Below are positions 31,751 through 43,616 of a stretch of 64,000 nucleotides of DNA, piece by piece (position 1 is the first letter of the stretch; every line of letters starts with the position of its first letter). Origin of the DNA: Corythucha ciliata. Taxonomy: Eukaryota; Arthropoda; Insecta; Hemiptera; Tingidae. A program made the translations under genes and the position numbers. The notes beneath the pieces were generated by a model. It saw only the letters and a list, made by a program, of their open reading frames with translations. It had not been told where the DNA came from and did no database searches. The DNA is taken from assembly GCA_038030265.1 (NCBI GenBank), contig CM075940.1, positions 28,682,940 through 28,746,939 of the forward strand. The letters run 5' to 3'.

Positions 31751-32734
31751 AAGAACGGCCACGTATCCAAAGTCTGTATTAAAACACTTCTGCAGGCCAG
31801 TCGACAGCGTTTACCATCGACTCAACACCTCGACGAGTCATGTGACAGTGACTCAAGTCAGGGGTTCGGTATCGTCAACTTTATAAAACCAGTAGTCATC
31901 GACCTTTTTGAAGTGACACCTCACCCAGACAAGTACGTCGTCACAGTTAAACTCAACGGTGTGTGCCAAAATTTTGAAGTCGACTCAGGTGCAAAATATT
32001 CCCTGATATCAGCTAATGATTTTGCCTCACTTGATTTGGGTCTACAATTACAACCATCCGACCTACTTTTTCGCTCTTATTCAGAGCACATCATCAAACC
32101 TCACGGAAAAGTAAAAGTCACCGTCACGTACAAGAATAGATCGACAGAGAGTGATCTATACGTCGTTCCTCCTGGCCATCAAGCACTACTAGGGCGAGCA
32201 TGGATACGGAACCTCGACATCAATCTTAAACAAATCGACCTCGATCACCACACCACCCTTCCTAAAAGTTCTGTTTTCCTTAATCATACGCAACCAGAAG
32301 ATCTCTTCGGCGAATTTCCCTCAGTTTTCGAAGAAAGAATCGGGTGTGTTCCGAAGCTTGAACTTCATCTAACCCTCCGTGAGAACATCACACCCATTTT
32401 CACACGCGCTCGAGACGTTCCTTACGCATTACGAGAAAAAGTCGAAACGGAACTAGACTCCCTTGAAGCCGCTGGCATAATCACACCTGTCGCAACAAGT
32501 GACTGGGGCTCACCATTAGTGGTTATATCAAAACCAGATGGAAGTGTCCGCATATGCGTCGACTACAAGTGCGGCGTTAACAAGAGATTAGTTTCGGCTA
32601 ACCACCCTATTCGTCGAATCGATGATGTCCTTCACAGCCTCCGAGACTTGACATTTTTCTGTAAATTAGATTTGTACAAAGCCTATCTTCACCTAAAATT
32701 GACGCTAAAAGCAGCGAAATCCAAACAATGGTAA
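31670..32734 (+). pseudogene. pol: Ty3-3 zinc knuckle, protease and RT N-terminus
   Basis: The 354-codon frame contains the CCHC knuckle, the protease active site FEVDSGAKYSLIS (DSG in place of DTG) with the flap-side ALLGRAWIRNL. It continues with the RT fingers: ELDSLEAAGIITPV, WGSPLVVISKPDGSVRICVDYK, and the first catalytic Asp in FCKLDLYKAY. It runs out of frame at about 32700 and stops at 32734; the palm continues in another frame from 32728. Confidence 0.85.
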
Positions 32735-33384
32735 CACATCGAGGCACATATCGTACCAACCGCCTAAGCTTCGGAATCAAAACCGCACCGTCGGATTTCA
32801 ACCGCGTTTTAACTCAGATTTTACGAGGCCTTAAAAAAACCGAAGACAACTTCGATGACATAATCGTCCATGGCACCACGCTAGAGGAGTGCACTAAAAA
32901 TTTACGAGCCTGTCTTAAACGTCTTTCCGACAATGATCTTCATGTCAACAAAAAAAAATGTTCATTTTTCAAAACCGAAATCGACTACCTTGGCCACAAA
33001 ATCAGACACAGTCAAATAAGAAAGTCCCCCGAAAAAGTTCGAGCCGTAGCGGACCTACCTCGCCCTACAAGTGTGGACGAACTACGTCGTTTTTTGGGTA
33101 TGGTCACTTATTACGCCAAATTCATACCGAAATTCTCGACTATCACCTACCCTTTGCGTCAATTGCTAAAAAAGGACAAAATTTTCCACTGGCCAAAACC
33201 CTGTCATTCGGCTTTTCTCAAACTGAAACATGAATTGTTTAGCGACCGCGTCTTAATACCTTACAACCCAGCCCTACCTTTGGTGTTGTCTACCGACGCC
33301 AGCCCATACGGTGCTGCCGCCATTCTCAGCCATGTCGTGGATGGGTACGAAAAGCCCATAGCCTATGCATCACGATCATTGTAG
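32728..33384 (+). pseudogene. pol: Ty3-3 RT palm, thumb and RNase H start
   Basis: THRGTYRTNRLSFGIKTAPS, then the catalytic FDDIIVHG (a variant of YxDD), the connection LGHKI and FLGMVTYYAKFIP, and the RNase H opening LSTDASPYGAAAIL. A TAG at 33382-33384 interrupts RNase H; the remainder continues in the same frame, so this is a nonsense change. Confidence 0.9.
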
Positions 33385-33393
33385 TCCTCGGAA

Positions 33394-34530
33394 ATGAATT
33401 ACAGCCAACTCGACAGTGAGGCATTAGCAATACTATTCGGAGTTACTCACTTTTTCAATTACCTCTACGGCCAACGTTTCAATTTAGTTACAGACAATGA
33501 ACTCTTATCTCGAATTTTCCACCAGCACAAAGCCTTACCCCAGATGACGTCAGCCCGACTCCTACGTTACGCTTCATTCTTATCCGGATTCGATTACACC
33601 GTATCGTTGAAGAAAGGTGTCGACAATGAAAATACCGACTGTTTGTCACGTGCTCCGCTTACCAAATCGAAAATCGCCACTGACAATGCTTTGAATGAAG
33701 AGGTGTCCCATCTATTCGCACATAAAATTTTTCAAATTTCAAACGATGTCGTCACTTATGAAACCATCAAAATGGAAACATCGAAGGATCCCGAACTAGG
33801 ACCGATTTTGCGACGTCTCCAGTCTCAAAGCTCTGATGAACCATACACACTCGAAAACGGTATCCTGTTTCGCCTCGACCGAATAGTAATTCCCGAGAGT
33901 CTGCGCAGACCGATCCTAAAAGAACTTCATGCCACTAACCTCGGCATCGTGAAGATGAAACAGCTCGCCAGAAATTATGTGTACTGGCCACGAATCGACA
34001 ATGATATAGAGCGAGACGTGAAATCCTGCGAAAACTGCGGTCTTATTCAAGTCAACCCTGCCAAAGCTCCAGCCCATCCTTGGCATGACCCAGATGGCAA
34101 TTGGGATCGCCTCCATATCGACTATGCAGGCCCATTTCAAAGTCGTTACTTCCTGATTGTCGTCGACGCAAAATCCAAATGGGCAGAAGTCCGTATTTAA
34201 CGAGACCCGCCTTCCACTTCATCAACAATCACACTATTGGAGGACATATTTTCAGTTCAGGGATACCCGTCTATCATCGTAACAGACAATGCCTCGATAT
34301 TTACTAGAGAGCATTTCAGAAACAACGGCTCTAAACACGGCATTTCTCATAAGCTCATAGCCCCCGGACATCCTGCGACAAATGGCCTGGCGGAGCGCTG
34401 AAAACAGCGTCTTCGAGGCATCCGAAAACGATCCTACTCCGCTCTCGGACAAAATTAAAGCTATCATGCTCAGATATCGGGCCACACCTCTGAATAAGGA
34501 TTCGACTTGACGCAATAAAGCCACGACTCA
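33394..34530 (+). pseudogene. pol: Ty3-3 RNase H end and integrase
   Basis: YSQLDSEALAILFGVTHF and VTDNELLSRIF complete RNase H. The integrase zinc region follows (LHATNLGIVKMK with one His not obvious, CENCG), then WDRLHIDYAGPFQSRYFLIV with the first Asp, and SKWAEV. A TAA at 34198-34200 stops the frame. Further on VTDNASIF (second Asp) and APGHPATNGLAER (Glu) are readable across shifts up to a stop near 34400. All three catalytic acids are still visible. Confidence 0.85.
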
Positions 34531-34577
34531 CGACTGCTACCCCTCCTTTAGTCTCTGCGCACACTCGATCATTCAAA

Positions 34578-35033
34578 GTGGGGGAGAGAGTCCAGGCTCG
34601 AGTATACGTGGAAAATCACGACGTCTGGCAGTTTGGGAATATCAGCCAAAAATTCGGACATCGACATTACGCAGTAACTCTAGATTCTGGCAGGAAACTG
34701 AAACGTCATGTGGATCAAATACAGTTAACGTTAGTCCCCAAAAAGAAGATCACGTTCCACGTACCAGGTTACTCTCGGTCAGACGTAGTCGGGGTTCCAA
34801 AGTCTTCAACTGCAGCGACGGCACCAAGGTTATCAGACGCTCCGGCTGAAGAACAGTCTCAACAATATTTCACTCCAGCACAAACCGATGCGGATCCTGG
34901 ACCACCAACAGAACTGAATTCACAATCTGAAATCACTAATTCAGAATGTCCAGAACAAGAACTCCCTGATATCCGTCGCTCAACAAGAAAGAGACAACGA
35001 CCGAAATATTTAAATGACTATGTCTGTGAATAG
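34578..35033 (+). pseudogene. pol: Ty3-3 integrase C-terminal domain
   Basis: The frame of 151 codons begins in the FKVGERVQAR-type start of the integrase C-terminal domain. It continues with HYAVTLDSGRKLKRHVDQI (the usual Y.V.L..G...RHVDQ block) and a Pro/Gln-rich linker, and ends RRSTRKRQRPKYLNDYVCE. That basic end is characteristic of the last residues of Pol in this lineage. The purine tract lies 26 bp downstream. Confidence 0.85.
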
Positions 35034-35080
35034 CTCCTTCCTGTTGGTCATTTCAATTAGTGGGGGAGATTATTACGTCT

Positions 35081-35639
35081 GTCATGCCTTCTTACCTTTT
35101 CAGCCATGTGTATTATTGTTCCCCTTTTTGTTTACTTCTCGTTGAATAAAATATTTACCCAAAATTGTTGGGGATTCTCTTTCTCTGAAGACACAACACT
35201 TTCTGATGAATGGCATCCAGATGAGGTACTGTTGTAAATTGTAAAGTTACAACCTGGTAACCTTGATCACACTACTTCTACAAAGCTGCCGTATTGATGT
35301 TTGCCGTTATTATGGAAACTTCTGTGACTATTTCTAAAAAAAAAAGGTTCTCAACACTTGTTTGCAAGTTCATGCAAAGTCATTCCATCGTGGAACAAAG
35401 TTCGTCACTGTACCGAAGTTTTACCGATAGTACAGCTAGCTGCTTCGGATGATGTTTCTTTACAGAGAGCTTATAGAAGTATAAGATTCGATAATGTCTC
35501 ATTTGGATGTTCTTTGGAAAGCATTAAACTCATCGTTCGGATTCAAGTTTCCAAACAACTTCTTACAGGCTGCTACAGAAGTATCAGTTTCCGTAACGAA
35601 TTAATATTTGCCTGCAAGCCACACAGACAAGCTATAGAG
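35081..35639. other. Probable Ty3-3 LTR remnant, then unassigned
   Basis: GTTGAATAAAATATTTACCC (35133-35152) includes an AATAAA signal expected in an LTR. Without a 5' LTR the boundaries cannot be set. The remainder up to 35639 may be the tail of the LINE that reads leftward from 36808. Confidence 0.4.
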
Positions 35640-36205
35640 GTTGATCCTTCGGAGCATTGAATTGCAGAAGTCAAAATGTTGCTTGGGATACCCTGCAAGC
35701 GTATTGCCAAATTGACCTTACCAGAGTGACGTATGCCAGCCTTTTTTGGCAGATTGGAAGGGATGATCGACTGTTGAGTTTGCTTTTAAACTGGGCTAAC
35801 CTGTTGCAGGTTTTTGTCACCAGATGTTGAATGTTGGGTGCCCATCAAATGAGTTTCGAATCAAGAGTGATCCCTAGGTATATCTAACTTGATCGGTAGA
35901 GGGAATAGTACTACCATTCAATGCACTATTGGTGTAGAGGGCCCACAGAGTAAACGTCATTAGCGATGACTTACTGGGGTTCATTAGTACCCGCCAGGAC
36001 CGGCACCATTCGCTCACTTTATTCACGTAGTACTAATGCATTCGATTTTCAGCTTCATCGAGTGATTCGGCTTTGCAGAGAGCTGCTACGTCATCGGCAA
36101 ACTGAGCTACTGTTACGATTTGCAAAGACGGAAAATCATGTACGTAAATCAAATATAGGAATGGGACCAGTACGCTCCCTTACGGCACTTTCCGAGGTTG
36201 CTACT
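35640..36205 (-). pseudogene. Jockey-type LINE reverse transcriptase, C-terminal part
   Basis: The minus strand encodes GSVLVPFLYLIYVHDF, then the catalytic FADDVAALCKAE, a linker, and the thumb block YLGITLDSKLIW followed by LAQFKSKLN, with several stops and shifts. The order and the G.VL.P.LY..Y..D..FADD pattern fit Jockey/I-group RTs. The N-terminal endonuclease and RT fingers are deleted, so ORF1 is joined almost directly to this part. Confidence 0.8.
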
Positions 36206-36808
36206 TTAGACGACGATATGGCTTCCCCGCATTCGGCACTCGGTTGCTGGAGGATTAGTGGGCTTTATTAGCTGTAATTTTGTATAGGCAGGACACCCTC
36301 TGTAGTTGGCCGTGTGCTGGCCATTGCAGTTTACACATGTGTGAGGGGCGCTAGGTGTTTTATTACAAGCTTCGGTGGGATGATTTTGGTTGCATTTAAC
36401 ACACCTCAATGCCCAAAATCCTGGCAAAGCGTGCATTGCAGTACCTTTCGGTGGGTCTGGGTGGTTCAACTTTGATTTTTGAATACTATGACTTGTCCAA
36501 GGAATATATTTCTTAATTCTTTGGATTTCTAGGAAGAATAGTGGGAGGGGTGGTTTGGTTACGGGGATCACTTGGGCTGGTTCATATCCCTTCGATTCCA
36601 GTTCCTTGATAATTTCTGAGGTGTCGCAAGAAGGGTGAAGTCCTCTAACCACGACGCGGAAGTGACGCTCATTTTTAAGTTGGAACGTCTGGAATTCGGC
36701 CTTGCTTTTTTGAAGGTAATCAACAATTTGGTTATAATCGTCGATAGTATTGCAGTTTACTTTTACCTTTCCATCGGATGTGTGGTGACGAAATTTTTCA
36801 ATTTTCAA
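36206..36808 (-). pseudogene. Jockey-type LINE ORF1 protein (Gag-like)
   Basis: The 200-codon frame contains FQTFQLKNERHFRVVVRGLHPS, the RRM-like block of Jockey ORF1 proteins, then a PRE_C2HC-like region, then two zinc knuckles (CVKCNQNHPTEAC and CVNCNGQHTANYRGC). Such proteins bind the element RNA and help form the ribonucleoprotein. The frame lacks a normal N-terminus and ends in unrelated residues shortly after the second knuckle, at the deletion joint with RT. Confidence 0.85.
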
Positions 36809-39470
36809 TGCGGTAATATCCCGTATAGGAATGTGTTTATGTTATTTAACATTGCAAATGAAAATGGGCGACTTTGCGGAAGATATTTCGGTTACCATGG
36901 CATTCGTGCTCGTCTCTTCGAGGTCACTGAGAGGCTCGAATCTATTGGTAGTATAACAAACGGACAATCAGTATTGAGTTACCTTTCGCTTTTTAGACGA
37001 AAGAGTCTCGTCTTTTGGATTTCCCATTGCGTGGGAGGGGGGGGGGCGCAAGAGTGAAGCATTCGTCGCCCTTAATCACAGGGGTCTTAAAAGGTCAGAG
37101 AAAGAGACCGGGAGATGTAACAATCAATCGACCGTTAAACTAGGGCAAATGCGATAAATGTGAAGTACGAAGTTCAGAAAAACTAATAGAAATAAAATAT
37201 GCACGACTCGCGAAATAAATTAACTGTTAAAGAGCAAACAATGATTACATTACGAGAGGCACCTACGCAAGATAAACGCATAGAGAGAACTGAAAATACT
37301 ACAAAAACAAGTCGAAACTATTAATACTGCCATAACATCGTAATTATTTCCTTCTTTCACTAGAAAGCAGTGAGTTTAGACATTTCTGGGACATAATATT
37401 CCGACGTTGGCGCACTTCAACATTCAAGGCACCTTCCAAACTCTACCTATTGGCTTATTTCCAAATATACGAGAATAAATAAATAAGTAAGCTCTTCTTC
37501 GGCTTTTTTTTCGAATCCCCTTTCTCACACAAATTTTATCGAACACAAAAAATCACAAATAAGATGAAACAACGTTTTAGACATCTCTATTGAATCTAGA
37601 ATGTCATTACACGACACGTTGACACCGGGAAGCCCGAATTATTATTCTATACAACCCATTCGGTGAGGGAAATCAATCTGTTGCGATGAGACAGTAGCGA
37701 GCACCGTTTGACACCGGTGACGAAAGTTGAGAAACTGGTGGGCTAATTACAAGCTCGCTCTTACCGGACAGGGTGAAATTAAAGGTCCTTTTATAGGTGG
37801 AGAACAAAAAAAAAATGGTTCATTGACGATTTCATTAAACTTAACTATATAAAATTGGCAGATGAGTGACTTCAAGGTAACACCTGGGTGACTGGGAGTT
37901 TCTTATGAACTTATATACCTGACGCGTATAGGTCATGAGGGACGGAGGAATCAATCGACCCTTGGAATGGGGGCATTGTGGGAGAAATAATTCAACGAGC
38001 GTTATCCGTTTTTAGGAAAGAAAGGGTGGGACGTGCGAGTATTTGAGGATGTCTCTCAATCTCACGATGATATCCAGACACCATACTCTCTTTGGTTAAG
38101 TTAATAAAATCAGTTAATACTTCATGATACCTCCGTATCGTCTCGTTTAATAGTCAAATCTATTTTGTATTATTTCAAAAATTAAGAATAGAGCTTTTGA
38201 ACTAGAACTTGCTCCTTCACTCCAATCGATAAGTTCGGGTGTGAAACTAATTTCCATATTAATTATCGAGCAAACAGGCTATGAAGTGAGTCTGAGTCAT
38301 CATTACTTTCCGTGGAAAAAGAGAGAGGGAGAGATTCCTCATTTGAGTTGAGATGCCATCGAAGGAATTAGCATTCAGTCTCTCGCTCAAATTTAATTAC
38401 AATATTTATGGGTCTGTATTATTGTAAAAAACAACTTTGTACATGTGAAAAAAAAGTTAATCTTGGAAGAAAGGGCTCCTCCCATTCAATAAATCATTCA
38501 AGGAGGGAGAAATGGCTTCAAAAGCCATCCACCACCCAGGTGTAAGCTCATCAACTTTATACTGTTGTTTTCGAGCTGGTAGTTTTTAGCGGAAATGGCG
38601 GCTCCTCAAAAGTGCTCAGGTTTTGTCTCAAAAAAGCTAGGAACGGTTGAAAAGCACGATGCTTACTGTTCCCATAAAATACTCTTTTTTCGGAGTTCGT
38701 AATAAAAAAAAAAGTGCGGATATATGTTTCAATTGAGTGAGTGCGATGGTGCTCAGAAGACAAATAAAGAACTGCTTAGTTGTTTCAAATAAAATTTTTA
38801 TTTCAGCATTTTATTCAATCATTTTCAGCGTTACATTATGTATGAATCGATATTAGGATGCCTATGAGCATAAATCCCCCTCCCCATCACCTACTTCAAT
38901 GTGTTAACAAGACTGAAGCAGTCTTATAATGTATTCTCCCTCTAACAGCCACACCTCTGATCCGATCTCCCGTTTTGCATACCAGATTTTGTTTTCTCTC
39001 CCTGAGGATTTGTTTTGTATGAAAGCTTGTTCTTTAAACGTCTGACACCCCCCCCCCTCTTCGCTCCTCCTAAAGACGTAGCAAGAAACCTCTAAGAAAT
39101 TATAATACCCGGAATGCAAGGAGTGGGGAATCAATTGGAATATTTGATAAATCCATAAATAACCATAAAACCTCAGTGCATTAAACCCAAATTTGTAACG
39201 CTAGTTGCTTTGAATGCTGAGAAGTCCTATTCTGAATTTCATTCAGGACACTCCGTATCAGAAAGTAGAGGGTGTGACATCGTGATTTAAAGCTCCAAAT
39301 CGGATTTGCTAAATGAAAGGAACTATTCCACGACCATGGGAGGTAGCGGAAACGACTTTTAGAATCGGAAGGCAGAGTTTGTACGCATGCTTTCATGCAG
39401 TCATCACTTCTATGGGAAGTTGGGAATTACATGTGGTATCCGTTATGTTATGTGTTGAGAATACCAAGTG
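36809..39470. other. No gene recognised
   Basis: The beginning (36809-37060) may be the 5' part of the LINE; a 140-codon plus-strand frame there overlaps ORF1 in antisense. The remainder is AT-rich with frames below 80 codons and no motifs. An intron-containing host gene cannot be excluded by eye. Confidence 0.45.
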
Positions 39471-39479
39471 ACTTTCAAA

Positions 39480-40140
39480 AGTGCTCCAAAAGACTTACAA
39501 ACGTGAAATTTTGGCGATTATCCTCAAAATTACACCATTTAGGAGCTAAATATCAACGAAATTGAAGATTTCCTGGCTGCATACTCGCTAAATTCTAAGT
39601 TTCAGGCCTTAATTTTAGTGCAATTGAAAGTTTCAGGGTTTTTTTTTCTTTTTATAATGGGCGTGGGCTCTAGAGCTAGTAACGCTCGTAGCCTGGTAAA
39701 TATATCAATGGAGCTAACAATCTCCGAAATTACAAGTTTCGGGGCCACGACGAATAGCCGAAAAAATTGCGACATTTTGGAGTCAAACATCCGCAAAATT
39801 AGAAGTTTCCTGACTGAAAAAAATTGAAATTGACTGTTAAGGCTGGGAAATTGCAGTTTGAAACTTGCAAATTGACAGTTTAGGGTCTTGGGCTTAGTGA
39901 AATTGAAAGTTTCAGGCCATTTTCACCAAAAAAATTGATCTCGTTTAAAGTTGATCGTGATTAGTTGCTAATAGTGACCCATATGAATTCTGATATAAGT
40001 GTTTACATTGTATAATCGTGATTAGCAGTTGATCTTGGTTTAAGAAGTTGGTGGAATCTGACCTCAGTTTATGCAATTTCAGCGAAATTGCTAGTCTCTG
40101 TTTCTAATTTCGGAGAAATTGAAATTGTAGTGGACATTTC
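39480..40140 (+). repeat. Minisatellite related to family 3
   Basis: Degenerate ~30-35-bp units of the GTGAAATTGAAAGTTTCAGG type are spread over 660 bp. They share the GAAATTG core with the array at 25690-26390. A C-rich run ends it near 40180. Confidence 0.65.
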
Positions 40141-40199
40141 TTTAGTGGGTGCTAGCCCTGACCCGCTCCCCCCACCCCCCCGAGAGCGTCGAAAGCTTG

Positions 40200-40515
40200 G
40201 GGCTTTACGATGGTTGAACCTTTTTGTGGTTGGAGCCTGGCTTTAGTTGGACTTTTGCTGTGGTTGGATTCTTTACTGTTATGATTTGGAAGGAAAAAAA
40301 GAAAAATGAAGTGGTTGGGTCCTACTTGTGGTTGGAGCTTTCTTATTGTTGGAGCTTTGATGTGGTTGGAGCCTTCCTATTGTTGGAGCTTTACCGTGGT
40401 CGGATCTATACTGCGGAATGGAGCTTCGTTGTGGCTCAGGGTTTTGCTGTGATTTTGAGTTTTGCTGTGGTTTGGGACTTGGCTGTAATTGGAACTTTAC
40501 TGTAGTTGGAGCATT
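40200..40515 (-). repeat. Minisatellite, family 2 in inverted orientation
   Basis: Units such as TGTGGTTGGAGCTTTGC and GTGGTTGGAGCC are the reverse complement of the array at 855-1110. The unit is slightly longer here (about 20-30 bp). Adjacent to a family-3-like array, as family 2 is adjacent to family 1 at the window start. Confidence 0.8.
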
Positions 40516-41530
40516 CGAATATTAAGATTTGGATATCAATGTCTTAAAGTGGGATTTGCTTGAGAGGGGGGCTAACATGTTAAAAAAGCCCCCTTTTAAT
40601 CGCGAACAGAAATCTTATCTTTTTTGTACTGCAGCCGCCAGGAATCTTATACCACTGGGGAAGGGAAGAAAACACAAAAACCGGCCTCAACCGAACACTG
40701 AAACGTATAGGCTGTTGAGAAATGCAAGAGAAAGTGACAAGGGACTTGATTTCCTTCCATTCCCGTCCTCCTTATGTACTTTTCTCTCAATTTCGGCATT
40801 AGCGGCAGTTCGTCGTCGTCAGCTTTTTCTTTTGTGGCATTCTAAATAACAATGCGATCTTTTTCAATTCCAACCGTCTACTTCTATGAACGGGGAACCG
40901 TTCATCACTGTGTAAAAGGGGAGGGGAGGGGGCGGATACCGCAGAAATCGGGTCGCGAGCAATTTGTACAACGCACATCTCTCCATTCCCCATCATATAC
41001 ATCGCACCGTCATCCTCACACGTCTTTGCCTGTGTAAATATTTTCTCGAGAGAAAAACGGGGAAAAGGAAACGGAAGCAAAAAGTTGGAAGAGTCCGTGT
41101 AGAGAGGACTAAGTTTTTCAAAGTTGCGATAGCACAGTCCACACGATGAGGCTGGCCCCTTTTTAATAACCGTAATCATCAAGGGCGTTTTTTATTTTGT
41201 TTTTCGTTTTATTTTCACTGAGGGGCCAAGTGCCCTCGCCTCGCCATTGACATTGGCGAAACACTACGGCACAAGTCAGTTGGGAGGCTGCCACTAGCCA
41301 GGGAAAACGTGTCAAATTGGTCAAATGTGGTGAGTCAGTCACGGGAGGGACGTCTGAATCTCGGATTCCCTGTGTCTGACGATTCTGGACTGAATTAGGA
41401 GATGCGTCGAACGAGGTGATTTTTGGTGCCCAAAATTCTTAAATACTCACTGACTTTAGTGAATTTTAACATCACTGCTTTGTAGAAAATTTAGATCGTG
41501 ATCGTAAGACATCTATGATTTTATGACAAA
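40516..41530. other. No gene recognised
   Basis: Opposing frames of 106-127 codons near 40529-41182 have no family motifs. No repeats other than short homopolymers. Confidence 0.45.
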
Positions 41531-41780
41531 ATCAATGAGGTCGGTAACTGACTTTAGGAATGATAAGGTTGTGGTTGGAGGGGAGGGTGGATGAATCGTG
41601 CTGACATTTTTTTTTCTGTGTCCCTACGTATCTATAAACATATATTGTCGAACACATATTGTCAGACAAAATACGACTATTTAAAACCAAAAAAACTAAA
41701 ACTCTCTTATTTTTATTCATCTGATTTTTTAACGAAAAAACAATTAAAATAATTGTAAACAATGCGACGGCTGCTGGCCG

Positions 41781-42320
41781 CTACACTAATCCCCTTCCAG
41801 CAATTTGTCGCCGGTGAGTGAAATTGCGATGAGAGTGAGTAGCGAACGTGACGTGATGGTGGTCGATGGGCTGTATCGGGCTGGGTCGAGGGTTGTCTTC
41901 CGGTGAATTGTTCGAACATATCTCGTCCAATTCCGTCAAAAGGTACGCCGGTTTTAAACGATCAATGGAAATACTGACGTCTTTGTTTCGAATGTCAATA
42001 TTAAAATACTTGTCATTTCGTGAATTTACTTTGAAGGGGTCATCGTAACAAGCCTGAAGCACCTTTTTTGTGGGATCGATCCGGACGAAAACGTGCGAGC
42101 AGGTTTTCAGATCCTTGTGGACGTATAATTTTCTGTTTTTACCGTTGTTGACGTTGGTAGGCTTTAACTCTGCCATTTGTCGGATGAGATTGGTCACGAA
42201 AGATTGTGGTTCGGTGTTTAATTTGGATTCTTCAAAAAATTCGCCCGGAAGTTTTATAGTTTTTCCGTAGACCATTTCCGAAATCGAATAACTTACGTCT
42301 TGGCGCACGGCTATTCTCAA
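41781..42320 (-). pseudogene. pol: Ty3-4 integrase C-terminal tail
   Basis: EMVYGKTIKLPGEFF, then HVFVRIDPTKKVLQACYDDPFKV (the GPY/F-type module, with DDPF in place of GPYF) and VSISIDRLKPAYL, and a His/Arg-rich end. This matches the tail of Pol in the mdg1/412-like and related Ty3 lineages. The stop codon TAG (41781-41783) sits inside the LTR. Confidence 0.85.
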
Positions 42321-42371
42321 TCCAAGCAGGACTGTTGGTGGAGTTAGAGTCCATCTGGCCGAGTTGTGCGC

Positions 42372-43190
42372 TTAAATCGCCGCTTTAAGTGTTCTGTGGA
42401 GTCGCTCTACTTTTCCGTTTGCCTGCGGATGGTAGGCTGTGGTCGGCTGTAGTTTTACTCCACAAATTCGAGTCAAAGCTCTGAATAATGAGGAATCGAA
42501 TTGTCTACCCCTATCCGTTACCAGACGAGAGGGGACGCCGAATCGTGTGACCCAATTTTCGTAAAATATTCGAGCTACGGTCTCAGCAGAAACTTCTTTC
42601 GCTGGTTGAACTTCCATCCAGTCGGTGAAACGATCAATCATGGTCACACAATATGAATGACCTTCGGACGTTGGTAAAGGCCCCACCAAGTAGATGTGAA
42701 CCTCACCAAATCGTTCATCTGGTACGGGAAACAGGCGTAATTCCGATTTCGTCTGCCTATGAATTTTATTCTTTTGGCAATTGATGCACGATTTAGCCCA
42801 TTTACGAACGTCGGCTTTGATTTCTGTCCAGATGAATCGAGATGTAATCTGCTTGACAGTTGGCTTCACTCCCGAATGAGATAAGCCGTGTATTTGGTGG
42901 AAGCAAGTCATTCGATAGGGCTCAGGAATGTAAGGTCTAACGAAAGGAGTCGAGACGTCACACAAGATTTGCTTTCCGGACGCCAATTTGAACTTCTTGA
43001 AGCTTAACGAACTTTCTTCCTTCATAAGAGTTTTTATTTCGTCGTCCCCTTCTTGAGCGTCAGCTATCAGATCGAAGTCACTGAATTCGACTTCTTCAAT
43101 CCTTGACAAAGCGTCTGCCACCGTGTTTTCTTGACCCTTAATGTACTCAATGGTGGTTGAAAACTGCGAAATATATCGCAAATGACGCAA
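42372..43190 (-). pseudogene. pol: Ty3-4 integrase core, first catalytic Asp replaced
   Basis: The 272-codon frame starts in the RNase H end (VADALSRIEE). It contains the zinc region HQIHGLSHSGVK...CINCQ, and the DDE core with LVTDRGRQFDS (second Asp) and HPQANGKVERLHR (Glu). Where the family has HIDLVGPLP the sequence reads HIYLVGPLP: the first catalytic Asp is Tyr, a single-base change that would abolish strand transfer. It ends at a stop just after HRTLKAAI; the tail continues in another frame. Confidence 0.9.
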
Positions 43191-43199
43191 CTGGCGAGG

Positions 43200-43616
43200 G
43201 GACGCTTTTTCATTTTTTTTGTTTGAAAGCGTAAATTAGCGGCTTATGATCCGTTTATATTTTGAAGTCTCTTCCTTCCAACAGATGTTTGAACTGCTTG
43301 ATAGACAGATAAATTCCTAAAAGCTCCCTGTCATTATGTGCTGTATGACTTCTGTGCTTCATTCAATTTTTTTTAAAAAAATGCTATCGGCTTCCAAGCT
43401 CCTTTTTCGTACTGTTGAAGGACTGATCCAACCTTCCTTCAACTGTACGGTGTTGACTGGGTTGGACTGGCGGTGTTTGCTATGTCAGTTTTGCATTTTT
43501 CGAAACTTTCCTTGGCAAGTTCCGTCCAGCAGATCTTAGTTTTGTCTTTCTTTTTTGCTCCTTTCAAATAATCACGTAGCGGAGCTTGAGTTTTAGCAGC
43601 GTTTTCTAGGTATCTT
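43200..43616 (-). pseudogene. pol: Ty3-4 RT thumb and RNase H
   Basis: YLENAAKTQAPLRDYLKG and ICWTELAKESFEKCK are the RT-RNase H connection. Shifted frames then give the RNase H core, where DASN, KLNEAQKSY, DRELLAIY and TDHKPLIY-like segments can be recognised in 43230-43450. It starts precisely at the ATCTT target duplication (43612-43616). Several shifts make it inactive. Confidence 0.75.

Larger units (their letters stand above)
31160..35080 (+). mobile_element. Ty3/gypsy element Ty3-3 (plus strand)
   Basis: Gag remnants begin near 31170. They are followed by a zinc knuckle, protease, RT, RNase H, integrase and C-terminal tail to 35033, then a purine tract GTGGGGGAGA (35060-35069) that should immediately precede the 3' LTR. 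At least five frame breaks or stops interrupt it. The 5' LTR was not found upstream. It differs from Ty3-1 and Ty3-5 in sequence and ends in the RRSTRKRQRPKYLNDY-type tail common in another Ty3 lineage. Confidence 0.85.
41531..43616 (-). mobile_element. Ty3-4, 3' part (RNase H, integrase, LTR start)
   Basis: The minus-strand element continues here from 57171-58930 after being split by insertions. Contents in order are the RT thumb, RNase H, integrase, Pol tail, and the purine tract AAGGGGATTAG, then an LTR beginning TGTAGCGGCCAGC at 41785. Its far end is unclear. The pol stop TAG lies within the first five bases of the LTR. Confidence 0.85.

Noticed and set aside
40529..41182. Opposing 106- and 127-codon frames as a host gene
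   Set aside because: No motifs, no splice context and overlapping on both strands.
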